Position numbers and translations under genes: made by a program. Below, one piece after another: positions 1 through 8,606 of a stretch of 46,879 nt of DNA (within the stretch, counting starts at the first letter, position 1; each line of letters begins with the position of its first letter). The stretch is taken from the NCBI GenBank assembly GCA_016124935.1, contig WGMS01000012.1, forward strand, positions 200,001-246,879, given 5' to 3'. Origin of the DNA: a bacterium. Lineage in GTDB: Bacteria > Cyanobacteriota > Vampirovibrionia > Obscuribacterales > Obscuribacteraceae. The notes below the pieces were generated by a model, which was not told the DNA's origin, ran no database searches, and saw only the letters and a list, made by a program, of their open reading frames with translations.

Positions 1-2049
1 GGCCGTGGTGGCATGGGGGCCATTTATCTTGGTTGCGACCTCGAGGCCGCAGATCAAGCTTCTGCCCAGGTGGCAGTTAAAGTTTTGCTTCAGCAAATCG
101 GTGAAGAAGAGCAGAGCCGCAACCGTTTTCTGGTCGAAGCTCGGGCGGTGAGTGCCCTTGCCCATCCCGGGGTAGTAAAGGTAAAAGAGTACAGCATCAC
201 ATCCGATGGCATGCCTTATATTGTCATGGAGTTTCTGCCGGGCAAGACCCTGGACAAACTGCTGGCCGAAGGCGCTCTTGATGTCGAAGCCGTTCTTGAT
301 CTAATCATCCAGATTTGTGACGCCATCGGTCACGCCCACCGTCGCAATGTCATCCATCGAGATATGAAGCCTGGCAATATCATCGTTGTCGAGGGGGATG
401 ACGGAGGAAGAAAGGCTGTGGTGGTCGATTTTGGTCTGGCTAAAGTCTTCAGCCAGACCGGCAGCGTCAGTATGCATCTCACTCAAACCGGGCAGATCTT
501 CGGCTCTCCGCCTTATATGAGTCCGGAGCAATGCCAGGGACTCAAGATAACCCCCGCCACCGATATCTATTCTCTGGGATGTATTCTTTACGAGGCTGTG
601 ACCGGAGATGCGCCATTTACCGGTGACAATCCTCTTGCAGTAATCTTTCAACACATTCACGATCAGCCAAAGTCTTTTGCAAACTCTCAAGAAGAGGCGC
701 TTCTAGAGACAGTCATATTTCGTGCCCTGGCCAAAGACTCTGTCGAGCGATTCGAGACCATTCTCGATTTCCGTAACGAGTTGGTCCGCTGCCGCGAGGC
801 TTTGATCTGGCTCTGGGAGAATCCAGATGGCGATCTGAATGACTTTCTCAATCAGATCGATACAGGGGAGATGCAAACCGGGCTCGATCAATCCGAATTC
901 AAACACTATGAATATCTGGCTAAAAACGGTTTTGTCGCCGCCCAGTTAGATCTAGCCATCTTTTATCGGGACGGCATCTATGTCGAGAAAGATGGTGCCA
1001 AAGCGCTGGACTGGTGTTTAAAAGCTGCCAGCCAGGGCTATGTAGAGGCCATGACCGAGGCCGGTGCGATGTTTTTCTTCGAGCAGGTGGTTCCTGTCGA
1101 TCACGACAAAGCTTTCTACTGGACGCAAAAAGCCGCCCGGGAGGGTAGCCCCTATTCCATGAGTCTGCTCGGCTATTTCTATGAACAAGGTTACGGGGTT
1201 GAAAAGGACATCGACCAGGCTATAGTCTGCTACGAAAAGGCGGCGGCTATGGAGGATATTGAGGCGCAAAAGGCGCTGGGCAACTTTCATCGCTATGGTA
1301 TCGGTTTTCCCGAGAGTCTTTCAGAGGCGCTCAAGTGGTACCGGCGCGCGGCGGATCAGGGTGACTCGGCAAGTCAGAATATGATCGCCGCCTGTCTTTA
1401 TGATGTAGCCGTCCAGGAGGGCGAGGGTTTCGAGGAAGTAGCCCGGTGGGCGATGCTGGCCGCTGAGCAGGGCGAGTGTATATCTATGCGGATTCTCGGT
1501 TTTATGCACGCAGAGGGTTTTGGTACTACTGCCAGTGCAGAAGATGCTGTGCGCTGGATGACGGCTGCCGCGGAGAACGGTGATACCACGGCTCTTATCT
1601 GGATGGGGGCAGCCTACGCCAACGGAGATTTCGGTCTGGAGATCGATCTGAAGAAAGCCAATCGCTATTTCCGCATGGCTGCCGAACTTGGTGATCTCGA
1701 AGCCCATCTTGAGATGGCTTTGATTTATCTCTCCGGGGCCGGTGTGGCTCGAAACTATGCCACCGCTGCTCGCTGGCTCAAGCCTGTGGTTGAAGACGGA
1801 AATCCTTATGCCATCTATCTTCTCTCGACTCTGTATCGAGATGGCAATGGTGTGCGCCAGGACAGAGCCGAGTATCTGAAGTTGGTAGAAGAGGCTGCCC
1901 AAGCCGGATTCGCGGCTGCTCAGTTGGAGTTTGGCAGTTATCTCTTAGATAGCGGCAAGGTCGAGGACGCACGTTATTGGTTGGAACTCGCCCGGGACCA
2001 GGGTTCGGACGAAGCAGCAGACAGGCTCAACGAACTTGATAACAATTAG
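1..2049 (+). CDS. Ser/Thr protein kinase with C-terminal Sel1-like repeats (5' truncated)
   Basis: The reading frame is open to the first base of the window, and its first residues (GRGGMGAIYLG) are the glycine-rich ATP loop, so the true start lies upstream. The kinase domain (about residues 1-265) has the invariant Lys in VAVKVL, the catalytic loop VIHRDMKPGNII, the Mg-binding DFG in VVDFGLAK and the SPPYMSPEQ activation segment: a complete Hanks-type (PknB-like) kinase. From about residue 300 to the end there are roughly ten Sel1-like repeats (A.....G......D...A..W...AA..G), an alpha-solenoid for protein-protein contacts. No membrane segment is visible in the part present, so it is probably cytosolic. 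It phosphorylates Ser/Thr on unknown partners, which the solenoid may recruit. Its stop overlaps the convergent gene downstream by 4 bp. Confidence 0.93.
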   Translation, partial: GRGGMGAIYLGCDLEAADQASAQVAVKVLLQQIGEEEQSRNRFLVEARAVSALAHPGVVKVKEYSITSDGMPYIVMEFLPGKTLDKLLAEGALDVEAVLDLIIQICDAIGHAHRRNVIHRDMKPGNIIVVEGDDGGRKAVVVDFGLAKVFSQTGSVSMHLTQTGQIFGSPPYMSPEQCQGLKITPATDIYSLGCILYEAVTGDAPFTGDNPLAVIFQHIHDQPKSFANSQEEALLETVIFRALAKDSVERFETILDFRNELVRCREALIWLWENPDGDLNDFLNQIDTGEMQTGLDQSEFKHYEYLAKNGFVAAQLDLAIFYRDGIYVEKDGAKALDWCLKAASQGYVEAMTEAGAMFFFEQVVPVDHDKAFYWTQKAAREGSPYSMSLLGYFYEQGYGVEKDIDQAIVCYEKAAAMEDIEAQKALGNFHRYGIGFPESLSEALKWYRRAADQGDSASQNMIAACLYDVAVQEGEGFEEVARWAMLAAEQGECISMRILGFMHAEGFGTTASAEDAVRWMTAAAENGDTTALIWMGAAYANGDFGLEIDLKKANRYFRMAAELGDLEAHLEMALIYLSGAGVARNYATAARWLKPVVEDGNPYAIYLLSTLYRDGNGVRQDRAEYLKLVEEAAQAGFAAAQLEFGSYLLDSGKVEDARYWLELARDQGSDEAADRLNELDNN

Positions 2050-3038
2050 CTATAAAGGATAGAAAAGGTCATGGCGCCTGAATCATAGAGTCTTTTATGA
2101 GTCGGCACGTCGATTATGTAAGCCATGTAGTAATGCGGGAAGTTGGCTTCTAGACAGTCCGTATGGCTATCCGGGGGAGCTACCAGCTCGTGGAAATTAT
2201 AGACATCGCACGCATAGGGGTTCTCTATTTCGCAACAGCGCAAAGGTCTGTTCAAGAGTTCCTTGGCATCGTTAAAAACATCTGCCAGAGCGGCTGTTTC
2301 TTTGACCATCTTCTCCACTTCTTCTCCGTTTTCGAGTTCAAATTGAATTACCCACAGGGGAAGATCTTTTTCCGAGATGTTTTTAGCATCTCTAATCTTC
2401 AGGGGGCTGGGTTCACCGGAGAGAAGGGCAAGTCTATCGAGGATAGCCTGGTTGTCGAACTGATAGTTATCGGCCAGGAAGAATCGGTCTACCCGACAGC
2501 GGGTCTCCCCACATTCGGGATCTGAGTAATAGTTTCCGAAGATTCTCCACAACTCCGAGCCAGGACTATCAGGCTCTAGAGACAGTTCTCGATAAAGCGA
2601 GTTAAGATATGTTCCCTCCAGCTCTTCCATAAAATTGAGCGATCTTATCTCTGCGATTGATTCCGCCAGGCTTAATACAGGGCGACTGGGCGGCAGATTG
2701 AGAGCTTCTTTAAATAGCTGGGTGGCTTTATCGCCGTCTATATTCAGCTTTCTCAGAGTCTGGGCCAGATCATAGCGGGCGCTTTGCAGTCTTTGATTTT
2801 CCGGATCGCTCTGTTCAAATTGAAAAACCGATGCCTGGTAGTTTTCTGCTGCTCCTTGCAGGTCGCCTGAGTCTGCCTGGGCTTTAGCAAGACAGTAGTA
2901 GATTTCTGCCAGTTCTGGGCAGGGGGCAAGCGCCTCTTCTTTTGCAATCGCCACGGCGTTTTCCCAGTGCCGGATGGCGTTGATATTGTCTCCGTTTACG
3001 AAAGCTTGCATCGCCAGCTCATTTTGCTTTTGCCACAT
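2046..3038 (-). CDS. TPR-like hypothetical protein
   Basis: This is a 330-residue cytosolic protein with no signal peptide. The first 120 or so residues form TPR-like helical pairs (FVNGDNINAIRHWENAVAIA, then YYCLAKAQADSGDLQGAAENY). The remaining two thirds are acidic, contain several cysteines and match no family I recognise. The gene is convergent with the kinase-Sel1 gene and shares its last 4 bp (stop TAA on this strand inside the kinase stop region). It lies 46 bp upstream of the PiT gene end and may be transcribed after the phosphate operon on the same strand. Being next to a kinase and built of repeats, it could be a scaffold or substrate, but that is only inference. Confidence 0.8.
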   Translation of the reverse strand: MWQKQNELAMQAFVNGDNINAIRHWENAVAIAKEEALAPCPELAEIYYCLAKAQADSGDLQGAAENYQASVFQFEQSDPENQRLQSARYDLAQTLRKLNIDGDKATQLFKEALNLPPSRPVLSLAESIAEIRSLNFMEELEGTYLNSLYRELSLEPDSPGSELWRIFGNYYSDPECGETRCRVDRFFLADNYQFDNQAILDRLALLSGEPSPLKIRDAKNISEKDLPLWVIQFELENGEEVEKMVKETAALADVFNDAKELLNRPLRCCEIENPYACDVYNFHELVAPPDSHTDCLEANFPHYYMAYIIDVPTHKRLYDSGAMTFSILYS

Positions 3039-3084
3039 TGCTTCTCTCCTTGCCGAGGACCCTTATTTTACCGTTTCAAGAACT

Positions 3085-4113
3085 CTATAAAAAGAGATTC
3101 AGGTGCCGAAAGAGAAGCATATGCAACAGCCAGGCGAATATCGCCACGGCTGGTATGGTCAGGAACCAGGCTCTGACAATGTCCCTTGCCACCTGCCAGT
3201 GAACTCCTTTTATTCTTTCGGCGCTTCCCACCCCGACTATGGAAGATGCAACCACCTGGGATGTCGACAGCGGTCCGCCGGTGAAGGAGGCGAAGAGTAC
3301 GATGGAAGCCGACGATAGTTGAGAGATAAAGCCGTGGAGCGGTCTTTGTTTATAGATGCCGCCTACTCGTCGCACTATCAGTGGTGCGACCGAGAGGATG
3401 CCGGAAGCGACAGCCAGGGCAGATATTGTCCGGACCCATAGAGGAATCGCTTCTCCCTGACTCAATCCGGCCGCACAGAGGGCGAGCATGATAACCCCCA
3501 TTGCTTTCTGGGTTTCGTTTGCTCCGTGTCCGAAGGCCAGCATCGGCACCAGCACCCATTCTAAGCTGTTGAGACATTTATTTGCCCTGGTAGAAACCGA
3601 TTGAAGAAGAAAGGCAAAAAATTTAAACAGGAGCAATCCCACTAAAAATCCGGCAAAGGGTGAGAGAAAGAGGCTCAGTAAAACTTTCCATACTCCTGAG
3701 GCCTGATAAATCATCTCCGGACTGCCCCAGCTTATATATTGCATTCCTCCTCCGGCAATTACACCACCCAGTATTCCGCCGACCAGGGCATGGGTAGAGC
3801 TGGTCGGCACACCCATGCGCCGGGTGAAGATGTTCCAGATGATGGCGGCGCTCAAGCTGCTGGCCAGAACCGGCAGCAGGTCCGGCTTAGCCGGCCAGCT
3901 GGTTATATCTCTGATGGCTCTCGCCACCGCCGAGCCCCCCAGCATCGCCCCGGTAAATTCGAAAATCGAAACCAGGGCAACTGCCTGTCTGCCTGTTATG
4001 GCCCTGGCTTTGATAGCGCTTGCCGCCACTCCGCTGCCATCCTGGAATCCTATGGTATAGGTGAAGGCAACCGCCAGAATCACCACCAGAGCCAGAACGA
4101 AGTAGACGAACAT
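3085..4113 (-). CDS. pit: inorganic phosphate transporter, PiT family
   Basis: A 342-residue polytopic membrane protein with the inverted PiT repeat. The N-terminal signature is GFQDGSGVAASAIKARA, a middle motif is GVPTSSTHALVGGILGG, and the C-terminal signature is AFGHGANETQKAMGVIM. PiT proteins are low-affinity symporters that take up phosphate or metal-phosphate. Both signatures depart from the usual GFND/GAND form: Asn is Gln in the first, and Asp is Glu in the second. The gene starts 21 bp after the DUF47 gene on the same strand, the usual pairing for PiT with its PhoU-like accessory protein. It is the last gene of an aminotransferase-DUF47-PiT operon. The family is clear; the exact substrate (phosphate, or another oxyanion given the altered motifs) is less certain. 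Confidence 0.92.
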   Translation of the reverse strand: MFVYFVLALVVILAVAFTYTIGFQDGSGVAASAIKARAITGRQAVALVSIFEFTGAMLGGSAVARAIRDITSWPAKPDLLPVLASSLSAAIIWNIFTRRMGVPTSSTHALVGGILGGVIAGGGMQYISWGSPEMIYQASGVWKVLLSLFLSPFAGFLVGLLLFKFFAFLLQSVSTRANKCLNSLEWVLVPMLAFGHGANETQKAMGVIMLALCAAGLSQGEAIPLWVRTISALAVASGILSVAPLIVRRVGGIYKQRPLHGFISQLSSASIVLFASFTGGPLSTSQVVASSIVGVGSAERIKGVHWQVARDIVRAWFLTIPAVAIFAWLLHMLLFRHLNLFL

Positions 4114-4134
4114 AGACGTGATTTACTTATGACC

Positions 4135-4761
4135 TCAACGTATTTTTATGAGCATATGGAAAATAGTCTTGCCCACCAGTTCTATTTTTTGAGCGGTATC
4201 GAGCATGGTGCGATAGACATCCATGCTGCGGATTATATGCTTATAGTCCTCGCCCTGGATAAGCTCGTGCATCGCTTCTCTGTAGAGAGTCTCCAGCTTT
4301 CGCTCTTTCTTTTTCAGTTTGTAGGCGATGTCGGAAGCTGTTTTTAAATCGCCCTCTAGAGATTTGATCGCTTTGACTATGTCATCGGTTCCGTTTACCA
4401 GAACCGCAGCCATTTTCGAAAGGGTCTTGTCTCTTGGCGTATAGCCCAGCGCCTCTATTTGCCTGGCTGTCGCTTTGGCACCATTTATGACTCCATCTAA
4501 TCTATCAGAAAGATCGTAGATGTCTTCTCTGTCGAGGGGGGTGACAAGCGTGGCGGTGATTTTCTCGAGCAGATCCAGTTTCTGCTCGTCGGCTTTGTGT
4601 TCGTAGTCTCGGACGGTCTGGCAGCGCCCTTCGGCTCCTGCTTCTATCCAGTCTTTGAGGGCTACCATCCCTGCCAGAGTGGTCTCCCCCTGCTCTGTTA
4701 ATAGGGCATAGAAATCGACTTTCTCTTTGAAGAATTGCTTGAAAAAATCGACTGCCTTCAT
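4135..4761 (-). CDS. DUF47/PhoU-like putative phosphate transport accessory protein
   Basis: A 208-residue all-helical soluble protein of the DUF47 (TIGR00153) family. The hallmark segment is RDYEHKADEQKLDLLEKI (about residues 50-70), followed by TPLDREDIYDLSDRLDGVIN, which carries the acidic residues that bind metal in PhoU-like folds. Length and motifs are typical. Family members are commonly encoded beside PiT transporters and are thought to control them. Here it sits 3 bp after the aminotransferase stop and 21 bp before the PiT start, so the three genes are almost certainly co-transcribed. Confidence 0.92.
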   Translation of the reverse strand: MKAVDFFKQFFKEKVDFYALLTEQGETTLAGMVALKDWIEAGAEGRCQTVRDYEHKADEQKLDLLEKITATLVTPLDREDIYDLSDRLDGVINGAKATARQIEALGYTPRDKTLSKMAAVLVNGTDDIVKAIKSLEGDLKTASDIAYKLKKKERKLETLYREAMHELIQGEDYKHIIRSMDVYRTMLDTAQKIELVGKTIFHMLIKIR

Positions 4762-4764
4762 TGT

Positions 4765-6417
4765 TTACTTTTTCGAGACCGAAACGGTGGTGAACTCAGA
4801 AGACTTGTCGGCATCGTCTTTGAGCACTTTGAGGATGACGTCTTCCAGCACATCGACGATCATATCCGCTTCTCTTTCTCGCTGGTCTACGGTGCCGAAA
4901 ATCCTGATGGATTTGGGACCGGTGCCGAGAATATGCATGCCATGTAGAAAGGCTTCATGAACCACTTTGTTCACCATGTCACCATCCGGCATATCAAAAG
5001 CGTTCATCTGGCCGACTCCGCGGATATTACTGATTGCGCAGGTTCCGGGGAAGTTATCCTCCACGGTTTCAGCCAGTTGAGATAGTTTGCCGCGCAGATA
5101 TTTGCCCGCCTCTACGCAGTTTTCCTGGTAGGAACGTCCCAGGGTCGGGTCTTCGTTTTTCAACTCTTCCAGAGTGTACACCGCCACGGCTATGGCGAGC
5201 AGATTGCCTTCCGACCAGGTGCCGGAGAATTTGCCTGCCGGCCAGTCATTGAGCAGACGCTTCTGCACCATGACTCCGCCTACATGCAGGGGCTTGGCAA
5301 AAGAAAGTACGTCCGGTTTTAGATTGGGATAGTCTTTGTACCAGTTCTGCATGCCTGAGAAAGTACCGGTTCGATAGAGACCTGCTTGTACTTCGTCCGA
5401 GATCAGGATCACGCCACGGGAGCGATATTTTCCTAAAAAGGTATTGAGACAGTCTAGAAAATCGCTCTCGGGAATAACATAGCCGCCTTCGCCCTGAATG
5501 GGCTCCATGATGATGCCGGCAAGAAGATCGGCGGGAATCTTGCCTTCATCTATAACCGCTTTAAGATTCTTTTTCTCGATCAGTTCTTTTAGTGGCGTTG
5601 TATCGACATACTGAGTAAAATCGATTTTTTCGTTGTAAGGCAGATGCATCACATACGGTATCGATTGATAGCCTTCTTTCTGTCTTCTCTTGCTGTAAGA
5701 GATAGTGTTGCTCGATGCGGTTCTGCCGTGGAAGGCGCCTTTGAAGGCTATGATAAAGAAAGGATAGTTGGACCACATAGTATCGTTGGGCAACTCGACT
5801 TTTTTGATTCCGAGCTGTTCGCACATGCTCTCGTATTGTTTTTCGGAGAGTTGTTCTTTCACCCTTCTGAACTTTGAATACATAGCCACTTTCAGGGCGT
5901 TCTCGTTGGATTCGGTGCCGGCATTGGCGTAATTCATCATGTATTCTTCGCCATAGGCGGCTTTGAGCTCCGCGGACATCATTTCGGCAAGGTCCTGGGC
6001 TGCCGGGGCGCCGTGACGGCTATCGAAGAAGAAGTCGGTACCGGCTGCCAGATAGCCAGGGATAATCGAACCAAGTTTCTGCAGTCTCGGAAACACTTTC
6101 GGATGGTTGTAGCCGAAGACGCCGTTGGTGCCGACGCCGAGAACCGTATCGATGAAAAGATTGTCAGCGATGCCGCTCACGAAAGGACCGATGGCGATAT
6201 GGGTGGGGTCGATTATGGCAGGGAAATCAGGATGGGTGGTCGAGATGATGCTGTCGGTCTGGCGTTTCATTATCGCCATCGCTCGTTCGCCGACAAGCTC
6301 TTTACGGTCAACCTTGACGTTGAGCTCGCCTCTTTTGTAGACCTGATTGGTGAAAGGGTTGGTAAACTCCGCCTGGTCTGCTTTGTTTGCCTTTATTTTT
6401 GTCGAATATGTACTCAT
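4765..6417 (-). CDS. class III PLP-dependent aminotransferase
   Basis: A 550-residue enzyme, longer than the usual 430-460 of class III transaminases because of an extended N-terminus and an insertion around residues 180-215. Visible landmarks are NYANAGTESNENALK (phosphate-binding loop), FHGRT, the cofactor-binding Asp in ILISDEVQAGLYRTG, the Schiff-base Lys in SFAKPLHVGGV and SGTWSEGN. The start is well supported: a full AAGGAGGT ribosome site (6423-6430) lies just upstream. It heads an operon with the DUF47 and PiT genes (3-bp gap). Class III members include omega-amino acid transaminases and also phospholyases acting on phosphoethanolamine-type compounds. The phosphate-transport context makes a phosphate-releasing activity worth testing, but the sequence alone does not show the substrate. 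Confidence 0.9.
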   Translation of the reverse strand: MSTYSTKIKANKADQAEFTNPFTNQVYKRGELNVKVDRKELVGERAMAIMKRQTDSIISTTHPDFPAIIDPTHIAIGPFVSGIADNLFIDTVLGVGTNGVFGYNHPKVFPRLQKLGSIIPGYLAAGTDFFFDSRHGAPAAQDLAEMMSAELKAAYGEEYMMNYANAGTESNENALKVAMYSKFRRVKEQLSEKQYESMCEQLGIKKVELPNDTMWSNYPFFIIAFKGAFHGRTASSNTISYSKRRQKEGYQSIPYVMHLPYNEKIDFTQYVDTTPLKELIEKKNLKAVIDEGKIPADLLAGIIMEPIQGEGGYVIPESDFLDCLNTFLGKYRSRGVILISDEVQAGLYRTGTFSGMQNWYKDYPNLKPDVLSFAKPLHVGGVMVQKRLLNDWPAGKFSGTWSEGNLLAIAVAVYTLEELKNEDPTLGRSYQENCVEAGKYLRGKLSQLAETVEDNFPGTCAISNIRGVGQMNAFDMPDGDMVNKVVHEAFLHGMHILGTGPKSIRIFGTVDQREREADMIVDVLEDVILKVLKDDADKSSEFTTVSVSKK

Positions 6418-6422
6418 CTTCT

Positions 6423-6430
6423 ACCTCCTT
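6423..6430 (-). promoter_or_regulatory. strong ribosome binding site of the aminotransferase
   Basis: The minus strand reads AAGGAGGT ending about 5 nt before the ATG at 6417, a full complement to the 16S anti-SD. It fixes the start of the aminotransferase and marks the head of the phosphate operon. Confidence 0.8.
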
Positions 6431-6695
6431 CACCATAGAATCCAGTCATCAAAACCAACAGTATGTCCTGGCTTCCTGTCAGCTTAGCAAATCGATTCAT
6501 ATAATACGGAGGATCAAAGCATTGACTTTATTCTTCCTCTTGAAAGGCGTTGTCAAGCGGTTTCTTCTGCTCCGCTTTGTTCTCGATTTCACCGGATTCG
6601 AATCAGTGTTTTTCCTCTACCGCCATTTGTTCTTCGTAAGCCACAATAAATAGATAATTCAGCTTGTATTTACCGGCTTTAGTGAGGGATCTGTC

Positions 6696-8606
6696 ATGTC
6701 TTCCGGGAAAAATCACAAGAGGCGAACACGGCGAAGGTTCAAGCTAGCGCCAGCCGGTGTCGCGACGGCAACACTTGCGGCGACATTTTTAATTGGTTTT
6801 TGTAATGCTGCTCGGGCGGAGAAAGCTACTCCCCTCAATAGCCTTGCCGAGATTCCTGTCAAAGAGGTGACCGTTTTCAAGGATGGACATGCTCTGGTGC
6901 TCCATCGCGGGCTCATGAAGACCGACACCGCCGGCAACGTGGTCATGGATGATCTGCCCAAGCCGGTACTTGGTACTTTCTGGCCTTTCTGCAGCGACCG
7001 GCGAGCCCGGCTTTCCATGGCGGTGGCCGGCGTGCGGAGAGTCAGCGTCAGCAATACCTCTTTGACCGTGCCCGAGTTGATAGAAGGCAACATAGGCGCC
7101 CGGGTTCGGGTCCTTTTGAAACCGCGTTCCGTTGCTTATGGTGAAGGCCGAGCCGATGTCAGAGATCATGTGAGCAGTGTAATTGAAGGATCTATTGAGT
7201 CGGTTCCGGCAAGAAGCAGCGAAGAGATGGAGCGCACTGCTCCTGATCGCACTGACAGGAAGCTGCCGCGCCGGGGCGATGTCGTCATGATCCGCACAGA
7301 AGAAGGGCTTCGCGCTGAGCCTTTCGACAATATAGAATCGATCGCTTTCAAAGGAGAGGTGGAAAGTTCTTTATCGCATGAAGAGCTTCGCAATTTGATC
7401 ACCCTCAAATTAGACTGGCAGGGTGATAAGCCCAAGCCGGCGGCAGATGCCGGATCCCATCCCAGAGCCGATGTGGGCATGATCTATCTTCAAGAAGGCA
7501 TTCGCTGGGTGCCCAGCTATAAAGTGATAATCGACGGCAACGGAAAGGCTGTCGTGCTTCTTAATGCCACGGTAGAGAATCGTCTGCGCGATCTAAAAGA
7601 TATCCGGCTTGATCTTGTTGTCGGGGTGCCGACCTTTCCTTTTAAAGATCAGATCGATCCCTTCGCTCTCAACGGTAGTGTCGCCGATGTCGTCCGCAGG
7701 CTTGACCGCAACTCTATTATCGCGTCACAGTTCTCGAACGCGGCAATTTTGCAAGGCGCCACCAATGGTACCATCGGCGCCCAGGCTGCCGATTACAGTT
7801 CTAATGAACCTTCTTTCTCTGATGCCCCAAGAGTAGACTCCGGGACAAAAAACGAGGATATGTTCGTCTACACTGTAGAGCATGTAAGCCTGGCCAAGGG
7901 CGAGCGAATGGTTTTGCCTGTGGCGAGATATGAGCTCGACTATGAAGACGTCTACTCTCTGGATCTTCCTTTTGGCGCACCATTCGAGGTGCCAAGATCT
8001 TATAACCAGGAGACGGTCAAATATGAAAAGCTGTTGAAAGCACCTCGGGTAATGCACAAGTTGCGCATCAAGAACAAAGGCAGGCAGCCGTTTACCACAG
8101 CGCCGACCCTGTTGGTGTCGGCAGATCAGAAGACTGGTCGCGAGACCGTTCTAGGGCAGTCTTTGATGACTTACACCGCATGCGGCGCCAGAGTCGACCT
8201 CGATCTTGGCACAGCTATAGACTTTGCCGTCAAAAGAGACGATGTGGAAACTTCCCGTCAGCCGGATGCGGTCAAATGGCAGGACGATAAGTACTGTCGA
8301 GTGAACCACAAGTCGTCCATCACCATCACCAACTTCTCTAAGAGAGCGGCGGCACTGGAGGTGGAGAGAAATCTTTTCGGATTCGTAGACGGAGCCGGTG
8401 AAGGAGCCGCGGTGAAACGAACCAACTTCTTCGAAAACGCAGTGGAAGCGGATAGCGGCAGCAGGCATCCGTACTGGTGGAACTACTATAGCTTCCCCCA
8501 CTGGTGGCATAGCGTCAACGGATCTTCTTCGATCAAATGGAACACCAGGCTTGCCCCGGGGGCGAAGGTCAGTTTAGATTATCGCTGGCACTATTTCTGG
8601 CGCTAG
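6696..8606 (+). CDS. secreted DUF4139 domain-containing protein
   Basis: A 636-residue exported protein. The N-terminus has a long basic region (KNHKRRTRRRFK), a hydrophobic stretch and an Ala-x-Ala cleavage site near residue 42 (ARA, then EKAT). The mature part begins with VKEVTVFKDGHALVLHRG, and a central segment (about residues 260-310, WVPSYKVIIDG...ATVENRLRDLKDIRLDLVVG) matches the DUF4139 core. That is a beta-rich domain of unknown function found in bacterial secreted proteins. The C-terminus is rich in Trp, Tyr and His (HPYWWNYYSFPHWWH). It is divergent from the aminotransferase operon across a 278-bp intergenic region and converges with the caspase-like gene, overlapping it by 4 bp (shared CTAG). 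Confidence 0.85.
   Translation: MSSGKNHKRRTRRRFKLAPAGVATATLAATFLIGFCNAARAEKATPLNSLAEIPVKEVTVFKDGHALVLHRGLMKTDTAGNVVMDDLPKPVLGTFWPFCSDRRARLSMAVAGVRRVSVSNTSLTVPELIEGNIGARVRVLLKPRSVAYGEGRADVRDHVSSVIEGSIESVPARSSEEMERTAPDRTDRKLPRRGDVVMIRTEEGLRAEPFDNIESIAFKGEVESSLSHEELRNLITLKLDWQGDKPKPAADAGSHPRADVGMIYLQEGIRWVPSYKVIIDGNGKAVVLLNATVENRLRDLKDIRLDLVVGVPTFPFKDQIDPFALNGSVADVVRRLDRNSIIASQFSNAAILQGATNGTIGAQAADYSSNEPSFSDAPRVDSGTKNEDMFVYTVEHVSLAKGERMVLPVARYELDYEDVYSLDLPFGAPFEVPRSYNQETVKYEKLLKAPRVMHKLRIKNKGRQPFTTAPTLLVSADQKTGRETVLGQSLMTYTACGARVDLDLGTAIDFAVKRDDVETSRQPDAVKWQDDKYCRVNHKSSITITNFSKRAAALEVERNLFGFVDGAGEGAAVKRTNFFENAVEADSGSRHPYWWNYYSFPHWWHSVNGSSSIKWNTRLAPGAKVSLDYRWHYFWR

Noticed and set aside
6590..6615. 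GATTCGAATC sequence resembling a tRNA T-loop.
   Set aside because: It is a simple palindrome; no acceptor, D or anticodon arms can be folded around it.
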